A stretch of DNA of 64,000 nt from Hyposmocoma kahamanoa (GCF_003589595.1 NW_020653900.1:3225345-3289344); one strand, 5' to 3'; positions 33,117 to 45,139 are shown, counted from the stretch's first letter. Notes: a model not told the origin generated them from the letters alone. Numbers and translations are program-made.

Positions 33117-33356
33117 GTAAATGATTATCACTAATATCAGATTTCTTACAACGGTATGACTTATTTTTATTTTCCCAATATTTCAGAACGGTTGCAAGCT
33201 CCATGGTCACGGGTTGACTGGACGGCGACAGATAACAGCTCTAAGAGCAGATATATCTGTCTACCCTCTTGCGCTGTCGACTGTCTTGAAATATCGGGAA
33301 AATAAAAAGAAGTCATACCGTGGTAAGAAACCTGATATTAGTGATAATCATTTAGT
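33117..33356. mobile_element. MITE with ~70-bp inverted repeats
   Basis: The left arm starts taaatgattatcactaatat, then acggtatgacttatttttat and tttcccaatatttc. The right arm is its inverse (gaaatatcgggaaaataaaa ... tagtgataatcattta). Total about 240 bases with a 90-base centre. The frame across it is an artefact. Confidence 0.85.
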
Positions 33357-33657
33357 GAATAACCACGAAAGTCTTAAAATCTATAATTACAATGGTTATT
33401 ATACTATAGTGTAATACTTATTATATTATGGTTCTACGTTATGATTTGAATTATTCGTTTTCACTAAATTGTTAACTTAGTATTCATGTTGTTAAAGATA
33501 ATTCTCGTACCTATAAATAACGTCGAACGTGCTTCAATGCCTTATTGTCCCGAAAATAAATAGAGTACATCGTTCTGTTCCTGACAGTAAAATAAATCTC
33601 AACCCTTACCGTGATTAGACCCCTATTCGAGAGTGTCCGATTACTTTATAACAATGT

Positions 33658-33830
33658 ACCTCAAGTTCTTAGGTTTTCGCGATTGTTACACATAGGAAAT
33701 GAAACTATTTTTCCGGATTTAAATCGCGTATATTTGTTTTTTCAAACAAACCGACGTTTCGGGCCCTTTACAGGTCCCATGGTCACGGTTGACTGGTGGT
33801 ACAGTCTTCAACCAGTTATGTCTAATATTG
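33658..33830 (+). mobile_element. Repeat family E copy
   Basis: tttcaaacaaaccgacgttt, cgggccctttacaggtccca and tggtcacggttgactggtgg. Related pieces lie at 36920-36950, 45548-45840, 54230-54265 and 63850-63930. Confidence 0.6.
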
Positions 33831-34035
33831 ATGCAAACCACTCTTTTTTTCACTATAGTTACAATAGTTATTAATTAAATACCTTATTTTTAATTTTACA
33901 AAGAAAACATTCCAATTTACGATACATTAAGTTTTACAAATTATTTCATTGAATGAATTTTTATTAAGTTCAATTTATTATTAATGAATAATAGAAATTA
34001 GAATAAACTAAAATATATTGATTAGTAATGCAGTC

Positions 34036-34118
34036 TTATGTCTGTTTGGGATTTTCATTAGATGAAAGATCCCAAACTGAGAAACCATCTTCCCTGTTGA
34101 GATTAGGATGTTTTTTAA
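34036..34118 (-). mobile_element. Penelope-like element C-terminal fragment
   Basis: gtctgtttgggattttcatt, gagaaaccatcttccctgtt and gattaggatgttttttaa match bases 1-100 (the HPN.NREDGF region read on the - strand). The match stops abruptly at about 34118. Confidence 0.7.
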
Positions 34119-34153
34119 TGAGATGCCTCGTGGAGAGGCGAAACACGTGTCGG
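34117..34153 (+). ncRNA. Hammerhead-ribozyme-like motif (degenerate core)
   Basis: ATGAGATGCCTC, loop gtgga, then GAGGCGAAACACGTGTCGG. It has a five-base stem II (GCCTC/GAGGC), the GAAA core strand and a GUC cleavage-type triplet, as in the minimal hammerheads of Penelope-like elements. The first core strand reads TTAATGA where CTGATGA is required, so activity is unlikely. Confidence 0.5.
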
Positions 34154-34410
34154 GTATATTTTTGGTGATGGTTTGTGAGTATAGTTGCGCTTGTGTTATT
34201 TATTTTATTAATTTGATGCGGAGGGAGGGTGAGATAATTAACTGCATGAAAAAATATTCAACACAAGCGCAGCTATTTTGCACGATTTCACCTTCACTGG
34301 GTTCGCGGAGTAGCAAATTAATTTATTTCCATTTTTATTTATAACTAAAACTAAAATTATTAGACCCATTTCAGTTATAAATAAAAGGTATAAATTGTCG
34401 TATAATATTA

Positions 34411-34891
34411 GGGGTTAAAGTATGAAATTGCCGTTTTATTGCAATAGGTTCNNNNNNNNNNNNNNNNNNNNNNNNNNNNNNNNNNNNNNNNNNNNNNNNN
34501 NNNNNNNNNNNNNNNNNNNNNNNNNNNNNNNNNNNNNNNNNNNNNNNNNNNNNNNNNNNNNNNNNNNNNNNNNNNNNNNNNNNNNNNNNNNNNNNNNNNN
34601 NNNNNNNNNNNNNNNNNNNNNNNNNNNNNNNNNNNNNNNNNNNNNNNNNNNNNNNNNNNNNNNNNNNNNNNNNNNNNNNNNNNNNNNNNNNNNNNNNNNN
34701 NNNNNNNNNNNNNNNNNNNNNNNNNNNNNNNNNNNNNNNNNNNNNNNNNNNNNNNNNNNNNNNNNNNNNNNNNNNNNNNNNNNNNNNNNNNNNNNNNNNN
34801 NNNNNNNNNNNNNNNNNNNNNNNNNNNNNNNNNNNNNNNNNNNNNNNNNNNAGATTTTCAGTACAAATCGGCAATTTCATACTTTAACCCC
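34411..34891. mobile_element. TA-flanked Tc1/mariner-type element containing the 400-N gap
   Basis: Terminal inverted repeats ggggttaaagtatgaaattg (34411) and caatttcatactttaacccc (34872-34891) are perfect over at least 23 bases counting ccg/cgg. A TA dinucleotide lies outside each end (34409-34410 and 34892-34893). The interior from 34452 to 34851 is all N. Confidence 0.85.
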
Positions 34892-34894
34892 TAT

Positions 34895-35390
34895 TATTTT
34901 CTAGTAATTCTGTTCTTTGTGTCTACTCAAAAATTCACACTAATGGCGGTATGAGGCTTACGAATTTAGTCGATACAATTTGAATTTGACAGTGTTCTTC
35001 TCCGCGTGTCAACATTGACGTTTATATTTCCGAGGATCAGTACTCAGCGACTGACACAGCATTATCAGTGGCGTTGTACAGGTCCTCGCGTGTGCAGGTG
35101 TCGAGGCACATAGGACAAGACAAAAGATGTGCCATAGTCTAGGGAGAGACACCACAAATACATGCGCTCCCCGAGCTACAACCCTACCTGTGCATACTTC
35201 GGCCGATTTGGGTCCGCAGTCTATTTAGAGATTTCCAAGTGTGACAAGGTAGATTATGCCCAGGAAGGAGGTGCTCTGACAGCGGAATGAGTGATGCCGT
35301 GGGGTATCTCTCCTTCCAGAGATTTATACGGACTTGGTTAGTTTCCCCGTCCAGAGGGAAAGTTGACAATGACGGCGAAAGAAAAATTTG
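34895..35390. other. Decayed LINE-type sequence
   Basis: acaaaagatgtgccatagtc, ggggagagacaccacaaata near 35108 matches the left part of the LINE fragment at 29640. No intact frame. Confidence 0.4.
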
Positions 35391-35515
35391 GCATGTGGTC
35401 TACGAAAAAGATTTGGAAATCTCTGCTGTAGATATTAAAAATTTACCATTTACGAGGTTTAAAGCTATTGTAAACTTTATACAACAGGTTTTTACAAAAC
35501 TTCAGCGTAGTTGAA
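35391..35515 (+). mobile_element. LINE C-terminal fragment
   Basis: VDIKNLPFTRFKAIVNFIQQ is the same type of LINE tail as IPADIQNLPFTRFKTRVK at 41290. Confidence 0.5.
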
Positions 35516-35519
35516 TGCC

Positions 35520-36775
35520 ACAAACCCGTTTCGTTCTTTTCGGATGTTTTGTTGTTTCAGATTGTTTTGAAACTATGATATAAATATCATGGATTTAAAA
35601 AGTCGGAAGTATATCGGAAAATAAATGAATCGAATGGCTTAGATCATATTTTATGTGATAATATCATTTTTAACCCCAAAGTAACTAAAGCACTTTTGTT
35701 ATCGAAATCGGAAACATCGATTACGTATGTAGAGAAGTTGTGTTCCCTACTTGAGATGGCATGCTGTTTGATCGAACATTAATTGCTCGAAAACGTTGGC
35801 TCGATTACCCATTTGACATATGAATCGAGAGCTCTAAGGTTTGCCACATCGATGCATCAAAATCTCGAAAAAACATTTGCTCTAAGGAGGATCAACAGCT
35901 AAAAAGTGACTTCTCGAAAAATTGAGTTACCTATATCGTATTTTGTATTTTTTTTACATTTCAATGTGTGAACGAGCAGGCTGTTTATAGGGAACCCAGA
36001 GAAGTTAGTTTTTCTATATTGGCCTGGCCGGGGATCGACTGGACCTCAGAGACCATTCACTCGTCCACTGAGGTTCTCAAATTGTCGTCGTAAACAGGAG
36101 TTTATCTATTTTATAGTTTATTTATTTATCTTGCACGTTATTATTATTATTACTTTTGATTGTAGTGTTGTCCAAAAAATAATAATTAGTTACCTTACCA
36201 CGTAGCCAGCCAGAACCATTAAATAAAGGTTCATTACAAAAGGGGTTTTCTTGTTTCAATTTAATTAAACAGCAGACTACGCCAGGCTTGTTCGGGCATC
36301 CAGCTTTATCCCAGGGTCAACACATCCCTAATTGGTTTGTACCTTGCAGTTGATGAAATTTCTCAACCATTATGGCATACATTGTTCGTGATATTCACAT
36401 TAGAGACATTAACAGACATTATGTACCTGCCTACCTGGTAATTATAATAATCAATTAGCAAAAATAATTAAAAAATTCGTGAAAAATATTCTTGCACCTT
36501 ATAATTAAAAATATTATTACAGTTTATTCTTGGTTTCGTTATGAAGTGACATTTTATAATAATGACGATTAAAATAATACAAAAAGAATTTTTTTGCCGA
36601 ATTTTAATTCAAAATTTATATTTCTTCTTCTTCGTATTTTTGTAGCAGATGTAAATAAGACAGCGATTATTAATTCGGTTGGAAACTTTTAATTCGAAAG
36701 GATTTTGAAATTGCAGGTTTCCGAGCAACTATAATATAAAAAATTAAATAAGAGAAAAATATATTGGAAAATAAT
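35520..36775. other. No gene seen
   Basis: AT-rich. A tRNA-like B-box complement (ggggatcgactggacctcag, 36031) with an adjacent gaggttctca suggests one more SINE remnant. Confidence 0.35.
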
Positions 36776-36779
36776 AAAC

Positions 36780-36930
36780 GTACTATGAGTACCAGAGCAA
36801 CGGATTTCAGTCTGAGGCATATCCCAAAACACCCAGATCAGAACCAATTTAAAAATGTTCATTTATCAAATTGATCCTACCGGGAATCGAACCCGGGACC
36901 TCCCTCCGAAACCAATGCTTCGGGCTCTTT
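36780..36930 (-). mobile_element. SINE family C copy, reverse orientation
   Basis: gagtaccagagcaacggatt, cccaaaacacccagatcaga, gaatcgaacccgggacctcc match the family with a well-kept B box. Confidence 0.75.
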
Positions 36931-36954
36931 ACAGGTCCCATGGCTGACTATAGA

Positions 36955-37925
36955 ATTATTACTTACCCCAAGACCGGTTACAATTAAAGATTCTTGGAAC
37001 AGTAAACTTTTTTCGTAATAATGTTTTCAGGGTAGCAGCAGTACTACTGCTATATTCTGAATCAGGAGTCTAAAAAAACGATAATAAATCGATCTTCTCT
37101 TTTAAAATCAAACTGAAAGAGTTATATTATCATACCAGCCGAGTTTCCTACGGGTGGCCGTGTTGTTTCTGCATTTTCTAGGTAGACGGTTCGCTGACGC
37201 AGTATGATCCCATTAAATTTGGGATTTTCTTTAATTTTGTGCTTATATACATTCTGCTATTTAATTATATGCAGAATAATAATATACATTAATTAATTTA
37301 TCCTCATAATAATCATAACATATATTAATAATAAAATATTATTATGTTATTATTAACAACGCAATTTTCCGTGCTTATATATTTTTTTCCTTGTATTTTT
37401 TTGTAAATTTTTGCTGGTGTTGAGCTCTACGGGCTTACTGAAAACCAGTGCTGTGGTAGGACACTGCAGCATATGCTGAGATAAGTCCCGTGTTGGCATG
37501 ACGCTACAACACAGACTATACTATACCTCTACTTTGACTTTATTAACTAGTTTTAAGTGTAATTGTATGCTTAATAATTATTTGTATGTAAACGGTTTTT
37601 AGTGTGGTTTTGTGTTGTTGTATTCATGTCAATAAAAACATGATAATGTCTATGTTGATACCCTCTACATTAACGTTGGAAGCAAATTATGCATTTCTGA
37701 AATGCAAATAAAAGTGATGAATTCAAATAACGACTCCTCACCCTTCGTGAAATGCTCCACTGCCACCTATGACGGATGCTTGTTTCTCATGTTTCGGAGC
37801 GGAGTTACAAGAAAATCATTGACTCCGGTAACCGATTTCAATAAAACTAGACAAATAGATGTAATTCCACGAACTATTGAAGTCGGTTTTTCATTACGCA
37901 AAAAAATGACAATGGATGGGTCACT
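36955..37925. other. No gene seen
   Basis: AT-rich. An 80-codon frame (37702-37944) has no recognisable domain and runs into a LINE tail. Confidence 0.35.
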
Positions 37926-37929
37926 TATG

Positions 37930-38140
37930 CCGCAGAATTGTTGACAGTTGGAGTAGAAGAGTGCTGGAGTGGAGACTGAGAACCGGTACTAGAAGCATAG
38001 GCTGCCAAAAAAATGGATGGATGGACAGTATGGTCAAAGTAACCAGCAAAATGTTGATGTAAATAGCCCATGATTGGAGAGAATGGCGTGCAAATGAGGA
38101 GACCTGCACTCAGCAGTAGGTGCCTAAAGGCTGAAGAATA
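37930..38140 (+). mobile_element. LINE 3'-end fragment
   Basis: Read with frameshifts: KNGWMDGQYGQ / MDSMVKVTSK, HDWREWRANEETCTQQ. This follows the tail pattern RW.DD.VKV....W...A.DR..WR...EA..QQ. Confidence 0.5.
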
Positions 38141-38144
38141 AGTC

Positions 38145-39110
38145 ATTTGTAAACGACACCTGTAAAGCATTCATCAACTTGATTGCTTATCACAATTCAG
38201 CATGGACATCTAGCACATCAACAGACGTGACAACATTGCAGGCGACGCCCTTTCACGTACGTTAGAGAAATATTTCCGCCATCAGTTATCGACTTCAATG
38301 AGTTAGCAAGATTCCAACTGAATGACATCGTGTTCAACAAATTAAAACACAATAAAAAGCTTAAAATTTAGTAAGTAAACCTATGGGGTGCGTACAAATA
38401 TTGCGAATGCGCCATAAACACATAGTTCCACACGTAGGAAAATTTCTGCGATTTGAGCACGTACGCTCTAATATATATACATATATGTCTATACATAGTG
38501 GACCCTTTACTCTGTCTCTTTGACAATATCTCCAAGAAAAATATATTTCGTAACAATGATAGATCGTTGCAATTCCTACCCCAAAGCTTTCGTAGTTGTA
38601 GATATTAAGGTAAATGTCTCATTGGTTAACGCTTTTAGACGGAAAATCACGTATGCATTGCCAAAAAAGTACTTAATTATCTATCACACTGACTACTTAG
38701 GTATGTTAACATATTAAACGGTTTGTCATTTATCTTCTAGGAACTATAAAATTTAAAATAATCATAGGCATTATTAATATATTCCAGTTTTCCGTTACCT
38801 CTAAAATTGTGCCTGTGTATGACCAGTGAGATCGGAGTATCAGTATTTGATAGGACGTTATGTTAAGATTTCATAGTTATTTAAACGCATGAATAACTTG
38901 ATAAAAAGAAATTTAAATAATAAGAAAAACCATAATCAATCAAGATGCTTTTATTAAAATTAATAAATATTTACTTACCTTTGTAGTCAAGGTAAGTAAG
39001 TGTGTGAAAAAAAACATAAAATAGAAAGTAGAAATAGAAAATATACGAATGTAACAGAAAGGTGTTATAGTTAAAGGACCCAAAATAATGCGTACTTCAT
39101 CTAAAAATGA
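38145..39110. other. No gene seen
   Basis: AT-rich, nothing supported. Confidence 0.35.
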
Positions 39111-39174
39111 GTTGCTAAAATGGTGATATAAATTTAATGAAATTTGAAGTTAGTAAAATTTTATACAGTATAAT

Positions 39175-39305
39175 AATCCGCAGTATCTCATATTTTCTCG
39201 CTGCGGCTGCTATAGGATTTCTTCTTGATAATTCGTCTACAGCCTTCAATACGTCATCATCAGAATTAGGGTGTCGCCTTAATGGCATTTTTTCATTGAA
39301 CAATA
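39175..39305 (-). pseudogene. Possible Psq/CENP-B-type helix-turn-helix fragment
   Basis: MPLRRHPNSDDDVLKAVDEL then SRRNPIAAAARKYEI resembles the N-terminal DNA-binding helix-turn-helix of pogo-type transposases (A...V..G.PI..AA.KY.I). It is followed by unrelated sequence, so at most a remnant. Confidence 0.35.
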
Positions 39306-39339
39306 CCCGTAGCCATGGACTTTTGTAAGTCAATGCCCG

Positions 39340-39990
39340 TAACCAATAGTTGACACTAGTTATGCCCTAGTGTCTGACACCTCAATATACAACTGTCAAT
39401 TATTGGGTTCCCATAGATTTCTTATGTTTGGGCTCATTTGATTCGTTTTGACGGAACATACATCTGCGTTTCAATTCTCCTTGAGAAAGCTGCGGCTACG
39501 AATACAACTGAAGAGCAAAGAGCGGTTTTCTTTTACAAAAAGTTATAATTATGTTTACTTTATTTTAAGCAAATGAAACTGACAGTGGCCTAAACTTAGT
39601 GGACACCATTAACATTCTAACCCAGCAAAATAATGGAAATAATGCTAAACGCCCCATATTCATTCAAATGTAAATAGTAAATTTAATTACATGCTTCAGC
39701 CAGCAGTTTCAGTAAAAATATAATAAATTATGTAGCGCTATATTTGAATGTAATATTTTCATTATAATACATATTAATACTAATTAGGCGTTTACGTGAT
39801 CATAGAAATTAAACCCATTGTCTGAGTCTAAATCACTTCACATATTACATATTAATACTCATTAATAACGCACAACTTTCAAAATGTGAATTTTAATTCC
39901 TCTCGATTAGCTTATAACTTTATAAACATTAAAAATACACATAAAACAAGTTTTAATAACAACAATAGTAAAGAAAATATCTATCTATCT
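39340..39990. other. No gene seen
   Basis: AT-rich, nothing supported. Confidence 0.35.
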
Positions 39991-39999
39991 ACGCAACAT

Positions 40000-40785
40000 T
40001 TTTTCTATGAACCTACTGAAACCATTTCTGATGTCGAAATTGTTGTACTGAATCATTCTTCTTCTTGGTACATTTACTGGAATTCGGACTTGGTACTCAT
40101 TTTTATTAGGATAAAGGTAGCAGACGCCTCGATCCATAACACGCCAATGTCCTGCAAACAAAGATATAAACATAAGGTTGTGACAAAAGGGTGAATATAC
40201 TATGGAAAAATTGTGTTTGTCATCGCCATGGAAGAAGAAAAAACAATGGAAGAGCCTCGATTACTATCAGAACCTCTGTCGCCAAAACTCACACCATCAT
40301 AATGTTAACGAGGACGAGGACGGTTTCAAAAAGGTGAAAAGGAAAAAGAAGTACACTAGCCGTAACCTTAGTGGCACCGCGACGTTGTTATACGTGTCAC
40401 GGCTTCCTTACTCCACGACGTCCGCCGATATCGAGGAGTATATACGAGTGAAAGCCAATCCTGCCAATCAAAAAGCTATCCTGAGGATCAACCAGTTGGG
40501 GTCCCGCCACAATGTAAATTTTAATTAATTTGTGGTGAGAGTACCAGCTCAACATCTATCGACCTTCATGTAGGATGAGTTTTGGCCGCAAGGTGTCATA
40601 TACCGACGTTTCCGAGGCCGGTTACCGGACACCCACGTTGCGTCACACGTCGCAGACCATACGTGTACATAATAATTAGTCATTAGTATTTTTATGTATT
40701 ATTATGTATGTTAGTCTATAAGGTATTTATTTATGGGTCTTTGTAACCTGAATACAAATAAATAAATTAAAAAATAAACAAATTC
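40000..40785 (+). mobile_element. ORF1-only retroelement copy
   Basis: From 40202 the frame reads DEDGFKKVKRKKKYTSRN, then TATLLYVSRLPYSTTSADIE and IRVKAN. After stops it continues FVVRVPAQHLSTF, DEFWPQGVIYRRFRGRLPD. This is a LINE ORF1/gag-like domain widespread in Lepidoptera. A 3' tail (ttagtctataaggtatttat ... aataaataaattaaaaaa) follows at once, with no reverse transcriptase. The same end occurs at 56755-57050. Confidence 0.65.
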
Positions 40786-41185
40786 TGGACTGTTAATATA
40801 ATCTTATATCTTATAATAAACTTCTATCAGTTGGCATATCGTTGAAAGTTCAATAACTATTACTGCAAAATACGACGATGATATGAAACACCATAGATCT
40901 GTGCGACAATAATTTTTGCATTCCAACGCAAAATAAGGCATTTTTTCCATGATGTTCGAGGTTGATAACTGACATGATCAAACGTACACAGCGTAAATGG
41001 TGGCCAGAGCTCACTTCACTCACTTCTATTGAATTTATTGTCCTGTGGTCATTACGCTCATACAGTGACAATCTGGGCTCCGTGGTGTCTTTGAGAGACA
41101 AGTTCAAAGAAATGAACATTGTTACACTAGCGTCACAGTACATTTGTGAAAATATAATTTATGTTAAGAAGAATAGAATTTTGTT

Positions 41186-41467
41186 ATGAAAAATAGTAAT
41201 AGGTATAACTTTAATACAAATAAAAATAAACAGACTGTTAACAGTCGTCTTCACAAAGTCACAACTTCATTTAAGGAGCAATGTGTACACTTCAATAAGA
41301 TTCCGGCTGATATTCAAAATTTGCCTTTCACGAGGTTTAAAACTAGAGTGAAACTTAAACTTTGTATTAAAGATAGCTTACATACAACTTCTGCGTGGAT
41401 GCCAATAATCCGTTGTGGTGACCAGTGGCGGCTACTACCTGCGCTGCACTACCATTTTTTAGAATAA
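41186..41467 (+). mobile_element. LINE C-terminal fragment
   Basis: SRLHKVTTSFKEQCVHFNKI then PADIQNLPFTRFKTRVKLKL matches LINE C-termini (F...A...FN.LP..I....F..FK..L). A 40-base piece of the same recurs at 46123. Confidence 0.5.
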
Positions 41468-41760
41468 TTAATAATAAAATACCTAGTACTAAAAAATCAT
41501 ACTCAAAGTCAAACAAATATTCTTTATTTCTTAGGTAAGCATATTACACTTGAAATCTTCATATTGATTAAACTCTACTACTCATTCGTAAGGTAGATTC
41601 CTCTGAGAATAATGAGCAATATACTCTAGTGGTAGTATAATACGTATGTAATCGTTTAAAAAGAAACGTTTTAATAATATCTGCGTAACGAAATCATCTG
41701 CTTCAGTTCTCAAGCAGCTAGAGCAATGACAACTCGACGCATCATTTTACACATGTCATT

Positions 41761-42018
41761 TTTAGTAGCAGTTGAGCTCCTTGTGCAAGAGTTCGTCCAG
41801 GGAAGTACTGCCACCTTACCTATTCTAAGGGTGCTGGTGAAATTACAGGCACATGGGACATGTCAACTTATGTATCAGGGTGACGGACGCAGTGGCTGTG
41901 CCCCTCAGATCTTTGCGATTTAAAGTTCTGAGGACACTGTAACTGTTATGGACAGGCGTGTAGGTTACCATCAGGCGCACGACTTGTTCGTCTCGTCACT
42001 TGATATTATATAAAAAAT
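41761..42018 (+). mobile_element. Dispersed family B copy
   Basis: tttagtagcagttgagctcc to cgtcacttgatattatataa with a short internal deletion (the tctgccgccaagcag segment is absent). Confidence 0.85.
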
Positions 42019-42269
42019 AACGGAAAGTGTTACTGTGTAAATATTTTGGCAAGTGTTAAGCTCAAGTTTTTTGTTTATAGTACCTATATAATACTACCCC
42101 TATAAAAATAACTTTCAAATTTTAATAATGTTCAAATCTCTTAGTAGATAAACACAGTTTATTAAGACCAAGTAGGGTAACTCGCGCCTATTCGGCACAC
42201 CAATGCCTACTTCAACGAAGCGTAGGGCAGTCATAATATTGTTTTAGTTGTACAATATTATTTCTCTAT

Positions 42270-42715
42270 TCGAATATACATTTTTCTTCTGTATGTATGG
42301 TACGCGATAATTCCAGGTTTTGTGAACCGATTTTGATAATTCTATTTTTCTTGGAAAGAGGGTACCTCAGTAGTGGTCTCATTTAAATCTGAAGCAATTA
42401 TTCCGGTAACCTATCACAAACTCGAATGCTTTTTCCCGAAATAACGTTTGTTCGAATTGTCATTACATCGAAAACCGAATTATAACGAAACCGTTGTTCC
42501 TTCAGGATATGTTGGATGTTTATCGCAAAGACACGATTAGGTTCGGTTAGGTTAGGTTAAATTCCTTTCAAAATTACTTTCGAGGTTATGAAAATTCGAC
42601 CAAACGTTATTTCAGAAAAATGTCATTTCTGACTATTGATAGGTGACCAATTATTCCACCTCTAAGGGTGGCAAACTAGGGAATGGATGACTTTTGAGTT
42701 AGGTTTTTAGTACTC
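42270..42715 (+). mobile_element. Dispersed repeat family D copy, split by an insertion
   Basis: tatgtatggtacgcgataat, gtgaaccgattttgataatt and ggtctcatttaaatctgaag lie left of the insertion. ccacctctaagggtggcaaa and tagtactctgtactgagact lie right of it. Confidence 0.7.
42405..42647. mobile_element. 243-bp MITE with 10-bp target duplication
   Basis: The direct repeat CAATTATTCC flanks both ends (42395-42404 and 42648-42657). The ends are inverse (ggtaacctatca / tgataggtgac) and there is internal pairing (cgaaataacgtttg against caaacgttatttc). The sibling family D copies are uninterrupted here. Confidence 0.8.
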
Positions 42716-42879
42716 TGTACTGAGACTATAGTTGTATCTACAGGTTGTAAACATAATTTAGTGATGTTATTACAACAAAATATTTATGGTACTTCAATAA
42801 TTATGTAAGGTCACGTAGTCAAAGATGACGCGCTTCATTCGTTTAAAAAGTGCGTCGTCACCGTTCTATCCGGATTTAT

Positions 42880-42980
42880 TTCTGTAATCCGGAACACCCA
42901 GATTAGAACCAATTCAGGAAAGTTCGTTTCGGGAGTTCCTTATCTAAAGCCCACAGTCCTAACCACTAGGCCACAAAGAC
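42880..42980 (-). mobile_element. SINE family C fragment, reverse orientation
   Basis: ggaacacccagattagaacc, aattcaggaaagttcgtttc and a tRNA-like head (cctaaccactaggccacaaa). Confidence 0.6.
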
Positions 42981-43114
42981 GTCAAAAAATGCATAACTCA
43001 CCTCTCATGTGCAGTACGCATTGAACAATGAAGACGTCTAGTTTTTGATGTAATTTTTTAATTGCTGAGCGAACGATTCAATTATATAATGAACGAGTCA
43101 CGGTGGGGGTCGGG

Positions 43115-43310
43115 CTCGGTATGTGTGATTAAGGACCCCTGAAGACCCCAAATTATCAGCCGGGTCTAAGTAAGTTTTTCTTCGGCTGCCATTTTGAATT
43201 CGCCATCTTAAATTTTCTTTACACAGACAGTTGACCACTGTTACCCTATATGACATTCCTTCGAGCACCTTGTACCTATCTCTAATAGTTTCCGTGATAG
43301 AAGGCTTTGA
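43115..43310. repeat. Unit related to the 28.9-29.6 kb repeat
   Basis: agtttttcttcggctgccat, tttgaattcgccatcttaaa and cagttgaccactgttaccct match 29535-29630. Confidence 0.75.
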
Positions 43311-43319
43311 AATTTGTCT

Positions 43320-44060
43320 GGCGGCCATCTAGTTTATTTGAATTTCGAAAATTTTTTACTTCCGTCGATAATTGCCCAGGGTGTACCTCATAAAAGTACA
43401 CAAACGTTCTTGTACCTCAAAGCGCACGAACTTATATAGTATAGATAATAGTTTTTGCAGGCCGTTAATCACTCTTTTATATTTTCCACATTCAGATAAG
43501 CTCGTATTTTTCCTTTTGTTTTGGAACCTATCCGCGTACAATGTTATAAATATCTTTTTTCCATCATGTAGGTAAGCATGCATTCTATTTCTATCGGTGA
43601 GTCGCAGCGTGTAGCTTTATATATATAATGGAGCCTGCGACCACCCGCGCTATGCAATGCGAGAGCATTACGAGATTATGCGAATATACGTGTCAGTAAA
43701 TGGCGCCCGCCGGGTGTTTGCACACACACAAGCCGCGCTGCTACGTTTTTATTTTACCATGCTTCGTCGTATTATACTATGATAACACTAAGGTAGAAAA
43801 AGAACTTCCGCTTTCACTTACTTGAATCTCTTCTACAGTTGTCCATGAACATTGTACACATTGAAGGAAACGTGAGGAACCCCCAAGTGTACCATTCGTC
43901 TCTGTGTATAGTGCAGACTGATATCTCCACACCCCTATAACACAATATCAACCATTATAGCACGATTTTATTCCGCTTCTTTCCATCATCGGGGGACTAG
44001 ATGTAGGCTGGGGTTAAATCCCTATGCTGTGAATATTCCAAGAATTCGCTCGAAGCATTA
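43320..44060. other. No gene seen
   Basis: Contains a tatatatataatgg TATA-like run at 43618 and a CG-rich patch (43640-43740). No exon follows convincingly. Confidence 0.35.
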
Positions 44061-44094
44061 CGTTTCCACATTGAAATGGCGAACGGCCATGGAG

Positions 44095-45119
44095 TAGAGA
44101 TGAAACGGATAGTGAATTGGCCGGATACCGGATATCCGGCCATAGATACATGATCCACAGCCGTAAACATGTCGCGACTGGTTTACAGCTCGCATCGCCG
44201 TGATAGATTGATTAGTGAATGATTGACTTTCACATTGACGACTTGATTTGTTGTGGTTACTAGGTTATTCTAAAAGCGATTAATTTATTCAATAAACAAA
44301 TATACAACAGAAAAATGTTAACAGTGAAAAATATCGGCCTTTTGGAAATATTTTAATAACATTGCTGTTTGTTTGTTGTGCCAACTACAAATATGTCGAG
44401 ATGGAAAAGAAAAAAAAACAGCAAAGACATCATTCTTGGCTATATTAAAATTTTGTAGTTATTGTAAATATAAGCCTAGCCCTTGATATACCCATTATTA
44501 TTTGTTTCAATTTGTACTTGTACTTGGTGTAACGGGCTGGTGTCCGCAACTCGACGACAAGGCGCCTATTTTGCGTGTGGTTGTTTCAATTTGATTTCAT
44601 TCATTTGATACTAGATTTGCAAAAAAAAATTAAATTTATTTACTCACACGTTTCATTATTGTAGGTACATATTGTATTCTTAGATCCTTTCATTTGATCG
44701 TCTGGCAATAACAATTAGTACTTTAAATTTAACAACCTGTCCTCTGAAGTTGGTCTCGTTTAAGAAAATAAATAGAACTCACTTTTACCACATATTGCAG
44801 AAAAACTGGACTTCATCCATCATAATTTGCTTTTATTCAAATTTGAGTACAAAATTTACAGAAAGCGTTGTCTAACTTCATAGTTCTTTCAGTTACAAGT
44901 AATAAACAGATTTTCAACGATCCTGTCGTTGCTGTTTATCCTATTACTATCATCTGTAATCAATAAATAAATTTATTTGCCGTACTGATTATAAATTTTT
45001 GTCACTTTTAAACATCCGGCATCCGGATATTGCAGTACTATCCGGTATCCGGCTGGATAGTAAAAATAGGCCAGATAGGCCGGATACCGAATAGTTACCG
45101 GATATCCGTTTCATCTCTA
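44095..45119. mobile_element. hAT-like non-autonomous element (1,025 bp)
   Basis: Ends tagagatgaaacggata and tatccgtttcatctcta are perfect inverse copies over 17 bases. Subterminal ccggata/tatccgg words occur several times at each end, a hAT habit. The flanks ccatggag (44087-44094) and ctttggag (45120-45127) match 6 of 8. The uninterrupted LINE relative at 8262 reads ctgtggagtgg across the site. No transposase frame. Confidence 0.8.
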
Positions 45120-45139
45120 CTTTGGAGTGCAATTCATCT

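Noticed and set aside
34371..34904. Open frames of 160-169 codons
   Set aside because: They run through 400 N; the real flanks are transposon ends.
39886..40194. 102-codon frame
   Set aside because: It starts with GTG and overlaps the 5' part of the ORF1-only retroelement; no domain seen.
42540..42570. Telomeric (TTAGG)n tract
   Set aside because: Only about two units (ggttaggttagg), inside a 243-bp insertion; too short to be telomeric.
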